Shown: positions 60,570 to 64,000 of the stretch, piece after piece | How positions within the stretch are numbered: position 1 is the stretch's first letter | Layout of the letters: every line of letters begins with the position of its first letter | Origin: Vicinamibacteria bacterium | Lineage (GTDB): Bacteria > Acidobacteriota > Vicinamibacteria > Fen-336 | Assembly: GCA_035570235.1 (NCBI GenBank) | Contig: DATMML010000091.1 | Span: forward strand, 1-64,000 | DNA length: 64,000 nucleotides | Reading direction: 5' to 3' | Notes under the pieces: generated by a model | The model's input: only the letters and a program-made list of their open reading frames with translations | What the model was told of the DNA's origin: nothing | Databases searched by the model: none | Made by a program: the position numbers and the translations under genes

Positions 60570-61547
60570 TCAACCAGCGGCGGCGAGGTGGGCGCTGAAG
60601 GTGGCGGGGTCGATATTGGCGCCACAGACGATGACCCCCACTCGCTTGCCGTTCAGGCGGTCGCGGAGGGGGCCACAGAGGGCGGCCGTGGCCGCCGCTC
60701 CCGCCGGCTCCACCGCGAGCTTGGCGGAGGCAAAGAGCAGACGCATGGCCCGCCGCAGCGCGTCGTCGTCGACCAAGACCAGGTCGTCCACGTAGCGCCG
60801 GCAGAGGCCGAAGCTATAGGGGGCGGCGTAGGGCGCCCCCAGGCTGTCCGCGATGGTGCGCACCTGGTCGATGGCCTGCGGGGAGCCGGCGGCAAAGCTC
60901 CGGCGCATGGTATCGGCCCCCTCCGGCTCCACCCCGAAGACCTGGCAGCGCGGACGGGCCAGCTTGACCGCGGCCGCCACCCCCGCACACAGCCCGCCCC
61001 CGCCGATAGGAACCAAGACCGCGTCCAGGTCCGGCACCTGCTCCACGAGCTCCAGGCCCAGGGTGCCCGTCCCCAGCGCGGTCAAGGGCCCCTCGAAGGG
61101 ATGTACGAAGGTCCGCCCTTCCTGCGCCTCGATCTCTTTGGCGCGCGCGAAGGCTCGGTGCACGTCCTCTTGGAGTTCCACCACCGCCCCCAGCTCCCGG
61201 CAGGCGTCTACCCGGAAGGGGTTGGCGGTTTTCATCATCACGACCTTGGCCGTGGTGCCGAGGGCACGGGCGGCGTAGGCCACGGCCATGGCGTGGTTGC
61301 CCGCGCTGACCGCGGTGACGCCGCGGGAGAGGACGGAGGGGGTCAGGTCCAGCATGACGGCCAGGGCGCCCCGCGGCTTGAAGCTCCCCGCGCGCTGAAA
61401 GAGCTCCTCCTTGAGGTACACCCGGGTCCCGGAGCCGACCGCGCGCTCGAGGGCGCCGTCTTGCCAGAGGCGCACGGGGGTCACGACGACGTGGTCGCCC
61501 AGCCGCGCGCGGGTGGCGCGGATCGCCTCCAGGGTGGGCGGTTCCAC
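60570..61547 (-). CDS. Threonine/serine dehydratase (PLP-dependent)
   Basis: 325 residues, fold-type II PLP enzyme. The Lys that binds PLP is in G-S-F-K-P-R-G-A near residue 55; S-A-G-N-H-A is at about 80; the Gly-rich phosphate loop is G-G-G-G-L-C-A-G. Family members deaminate threonine or serine, or racemise serine. The length fits the catabolic or racemase-like type without the regulatory ACT domains of biosynthetic IlvA. It lies 53 bases upstream of the MFS gene on the same strand. Confidence 0.88.
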   Translation of the reverse strand: MEPPTLEAIRATRARLGDHVVVTPVRLWQDGALERAVGSGTRVYLKEELFQRAGSFKPRGALAVMLDLTPSVLSRGVTAVSAGNHAMAVAYAARALGTTAKVVMMKTANPFRVDACRELGAVVELQEDVHRAFARAKEIEAQEGRTFVHPFEGPLTALGTGTLGLELVEQVPDLDAVLVPIGGGGLCAGVAAAVKLARPRCQVFGVEPEGADTMRRSFAAGSPQAIDQVRTIADSLGAPYAAPYSFGLCRRYVDDLVLVDDDALRRAMRLLFASAKLAVEPAGAAATAALCGPLRDRLNGKRVGVIVCGANIDPATFSAHLAAAG

Positions 61548-61548
61548 G

Positions 61549-62666
61549 CTACTCCCGGGGGGCCTCGCCCAGGAGGCCCTCGCAGGGAAGGGTCTCCGGA
61601 CCCCTCTCCGTGCAGACCGCGAAGGACAGCGGCTTGCCCCCCCAGCTGCTATAGAGGCTCACCCCCGCGTATTCTCCCAACCGGTTCAGGACGTAGAAGC
61701 TGACGTTGAATCTCGGATGGCCGTCCCCGTTGAGGAGCCTTCTCTCCACCGTGTTCTCCTTGATGTGCTGGAGCGCGGTCATCCCCGCGTCCTTGGGATG
61801 GGCCCCGCGGCGGAGCTGGTCCACGATCAGGTAGGAGGAGAGGTTATAGAGGTTGACCTCGCCGCGCCCGGTGGAGCCCGCCGCCCCCACCTCTCCGTCC
61901 ACATACAGCCCCGCCCCCAGGATGGGGGAGTCCCCCACCCGGCCCGGGATCTTGAAGGCCAGGCCGCTGGTGGTGGTGACCCCCGCCACCTCCCCCCCCG
62001 CGCTGACCCCGTTGCAGTTGATGGTGCCCCAGTAGCGGAGGGGGTCGAGGAGGCCCTCGGCCATCATCTGCAGGCTCACGCGGTGGGACTCCTCGGACCG
62101 GCGGGCGGGATCGAGGTAGTGCTCGGGGTCTGTCCTCCGCTTCCATTCCCGCCAGAGCGCGCGGGAGTGCTCGGTGTTGAGGTCGGGCTCGATGGTGAAG
62201 CCTTGGCCGCGGGCGAAAGCCTGGGCCCCCGCACCGACCAGCAGATGATGGTCCGTCTCGTCCATCACGAGCCGGGCCACCCGGGACGGGGTACGCACAC
62301 CCTCGAGCGCGGCCACTCCCCCCGCGCGCTTCCTCCCCCATGCATGCAGCAACAATCGAGCTGGACCACGCCCTCTGCGTTGGGGAGCCCGCCGTAGCCC
62401 ACGCTGTCGTCCTCGGGGTCCAGCTCTACGATGTTGACCCCCGCGATCAGAGCGTCCAGCACGTCCTCGCCGCGCGTGATCCGCTCGAAGGCCTCCTGCA
62501 CGCAGGTGCGTGGCCCGCCGTTCTTGAACTTGTTCCCGTTGGCGGAGGAGACCACCACCGGGCGCGTCGGCTTGGGAACAAGGACGGTGGGGGCTCGGGT
62601 CAGGAGCGGGCTCGCGCCCAGGGCCACCCCCGCCTTCACAAACTCACGGCGGCTCAGCCCCGGCAT
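61549..62666 (-). pseudogene. Asparaginase-like Ntn hydrolase broken by a frameshift
   Basis: The N-terminal part reads from the ATG at 62666 with a Tat signal (S-R-R-E-F-V-K-A-G) and continues to V-V-Q-L-D-C-C-C-M-H-G. The rest reads in another frame from about R-K-R-A-G-G-V-A-A-L-E-G to the stop at 61549. Together they make a normal aspartylglucosaminidase/isoaspartyl peptidase, including the W-G-T-I site whose Thr would be the self-cleaved nucleophile. One added base in the run of five C at 62335-62339 (G on the coding strand) would restore the frame. Either a true recent break or a sequencing error. Confidence 0.8.
62335..62339. other. Homopolymer at the frameshift
   Basis: A run of five C (G on the coding strand) marks the switch of reading frame in the asparaginase-like gene. 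Six would keep both parts in frame. Confidence 0.65.
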
Positions 62667-62763
62667 GGTCGGGCGGTCTCCCTCCGCGGTCGCGGCGCGG
62701 GTAGAAACGCCTCCCCCGCGGCGGAGGAGGGACGGCTCGGGGCACGGCCCCGCGCCACTCCCC

Positions 62764-63588
62764 TCAATTGAATGCCCCCGCCAGGTCCCACTTCCGGATC
62801 GTCTCCTCCACAAGCCGCGCCACCTTTTCGTTGACCCGGGCAAAGTAGCGCTTGGCCTTGGCGGGGTCGAACTGTGGATAACCCTGCCCCTCCTTATAAA
62901 GGCCGATGCTGGACGGATACGGGTACGCGCTCCAGGTGTTGGGGGCCGGGTACGCGGTGGCCATATCCGGTCGGTAACGCTCGGCGTGGACCAGGGAGGG
63001 ATCGATGGCCTGCAGGAAGGCGGTCTCGTTGTTGCCGGCGTGCCCGCCGTCCTCTCCAAAGACCTCCATGGTCACGTCCGAGCAGTACGACCACCAATTC
63101 ACGACCAAGACCCTCACCCGCTCCTCGCGCCCCACCTCCTGGGCGAGGGCGGAGAGGATGGCGGTCTGCCCGCCGCCGTGGCCATTCAGGAGGATGAGGT
63201 TCCGGAACCGGTTGCGGGCCAGCCCCAGGAGCACGGCGCGCACGTACGCCCGGTAGGCCTCCTCGGGGACCGTGAACGCACCGGGGTAGGCGTCCATGGA
63301 GCCCGTGAAGCCGTAGGGAACGACGGGCGCGACGAGGGCGTTCAGGCGGGGGGCGATCTCGCGGGCGATGGCCACGGGAGCCAGAATGTCCGCCCCGTTG
63401 GCGGTGACGCCGTGCGCCTCCAGGGTGCCCAGGGGGAGGAGCACGGTCTGGATCCGGCCCGGCACCCACTCGCGGAACTCCATCCAGTTGATGCGCTCGA
63501 GCTCGCGCGTGGGGGGGGCGGTCGGCTCTGCCGCAGGGGCGGGGAGGGCGGCCAGGAGGAGGGTGAGGGCGAGGATGGTTTGGCACAT
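62764..63588 (-). CDS. Exported creatininase-family protein
   Basis: 274 residues with a signal peptide (I-L-A-L-T-L-L-L-A-A-L-P-A-P-A-A). Creatininase-family signatures: L-P-L-G-T-L-E-A-H-G (the Glu and His bind metal), G-A-D-I, N-G-H-G-G-G near residue 140, and G-H-A-G-N-N-E-T with a further metal-binding Glu. The family are metal-dependent amidohydrolases acting on cyclic amides such as creatinine or formamides. Export is less usual for the family. It precedes the asparaginase-like gene on the same strand. Confidence 0.87.
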   Translation of the reverse strand: MCQTILALTLLLAALPAPAAEPTAPPTRELERINWMEFREWVPGRIQTVLLPLGTLEAHGVTANGADILAPVAIAREIAPRLNALVAPVVPYGFTGSMDAYPGAFTVPEEAYRAYVRAVLLGLARNRFRNLILLNGHGGGQTAILSALAQEVGREERVRVLVVNWWSYCSDVTMEVFGEDGGHAGNNETAFLQAIDPSLVHAERYRPDMATAYPAPNTWSAYPYPSSIGLYKEGQGYPQFDPAKAKRYFARVNEKVARLVEETIRKWDLAGAFN

Positions 63589-63649
63589 GGCGGCGAGCTC
63601 CGCGAGTCGCGCGTTGACCGGCGACGATCCTATCGTTCGTGGCCCGTTC

Positions 63650-64000
63650 TTACAAGACGCCGCAAGCGGCCAGGAGATGCCGGAGGTAAAGCAGGGCCGC
63701 CGCTAGGAGGAGCCCGAACGCCGTGCGCCACTCCCGGTTCCTGCCCACGCGCTCCCAGGTAAAGCGCGAGGCGCGCGGGCCCCCGGGGGTCAGCCGGGGT
63801 AGGAAGGAGGGCACTTCCGCCGCCCAGCCTCTGTACTCGACCGCGAACTTCTCGCGCAGGAACCCCGCCTCCTCCCGCATGACCGAGGGATAGAAGGCGG
63901 TGAAGTACGCGGCCACGGCCAGAACGACCCAGAGGCTGGCCGAGGCCACCGCCACCCCCAGGGCCAGAAGCAGGCTCCCCAGGTAGAGAGGGTTGCGGGT
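63650..64000 (-). CDS. Isoprenylcysteine/phospholipid methyltransferase-like membrane protein (partial)
   Basis: The gene runs off the right edge: the frame stays open to 64000, and the N-terminal part lies outside. Visible are T-R-N-P-L-Y-L-G-S-L-L-L, a motif common to ICMT-like enzymes, a hydrophobic helix, then R-E-E-A-G-F-L-R-E-K-F-A-V-E-Y with the conserved E-x-x-L..F/Y..Y pattern. A last hydrophobic helix follows. Such proteins methylate lipids or C-terminal Cys groups at the membrane. The start codon cannot be given. Confidence 0.75.
   Translation of the reverse strand, partial: TRNPLYLGSLLLALGVAVASASLWVVLAVAAYFTAFYPSVMREEAGFLREKFAVEYRGWAAEVPSFLPRLTPGGPRASRFTWERVGRNREWRTAFGLLLAAALLYLRHLLAACGVL

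Noticed and set aside
1-64000. Mobile elements, phage genes or integration at the tRNA
   Set aside because: No transposase, integrase, resolvase or flanking repeat of the tRNA end was found, and gene composition is even across the window.

Overview
The window is about 64 kb of high-GC bacterial chromosome with very tight gene packing. Outer-membrane-type proteins (a DUF481 beta-barrel), several lipoproteins, two dTDP-rhamnose genes and a GspE/PilB ATPase indicate a Gram-negative-type envelope. The gene mix (two complex I clusters, FHA and Hsp70-like proteins, many secreted alkaline-phosphatase-superfamily enzymes) would fit an Acidobacteriota or myxobacteria-like genome. That placement is inference; no marker gene here settles it. 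No phage, transposon, integrase or CRISPR array was seen.

Layout. 1-75 is a tRNA-Thr. 253-852 is a secreted lipoprotein. 1013-8016 is complex I cluster 1, nuoABCDHIJK-N, with no nuoE, F, G, L or M; K is followed directly by N. 8013-10339 holds inorganic pyrophosphatase and rfbB/rfbC. 10336-17934 (minus) is a five-gene operon: a membrane protein with a P-loop-less dynamin-like layout and long Pro/Ala tail, an Hsp70 without a lid, a membrane protein with an unrecognised C-terminal domain, an FHA/J-like/TM protein carrying the same domain, and a PDZ protein. 18232-19927 holds a DUF481 barrel protein and a second FHA/J-like protein. 20331-24173 is a run of four large, acidic, His-rich, Arg-poor coiled-coil proteins, preceded by a near-consensus promoter with an A/T-rich upstream element and closed by a strong terminator. 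24246-27042 holds a methyltransferase-TPR protein and two small uncharacterised genes, one internally duplicated. 27273-31843 is complex I cluster 2, nuoB-CD-G-I.

31840-45245 is mixed: an EAL-domain protein, an APC permease, an SPFH protein with a 55-aa ribbon-helix-helix partner and a palindrome at its promoter, a TPR protein and lipoprotein, a ParB-like protein, a molybdopterin oxidoreductase and smc. 45370-56170 is rich in envelope and secreted enzymes: SGNH hydrolase, a decayed GT2 fragment, a TMTC-like membrane glycosyltransferase, a PafA-like phosphatase, GspE, a double-length sulfatase with one dead half, and a type I phosphodiesterase. 56257-64000 holds a CoA-binding protein, three coupled unknown genes, a ROK kinase, an MFS transporter, a threonine/serine dehydratase, a frameshifted asparaginase-like Ntn hydrolase, a creatininase-family protein and a truncated isoprenylcysteine methyltransferase-like protein.

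The best candidate for an undescribed system is 10336-27042. Its parts look linked: two proteins share an FHA plus HPD-less J-like layout, two share the unrecognised domain, an Hsp70 lies in the same operon, and Thr-Thr-Pro motifs that could be phospho-docking sites for FHA domains recur in two of the proteins. Beside them sits a strongly promoted set of His-rich coiled-coil proteins. How they work together is a hypothesis.
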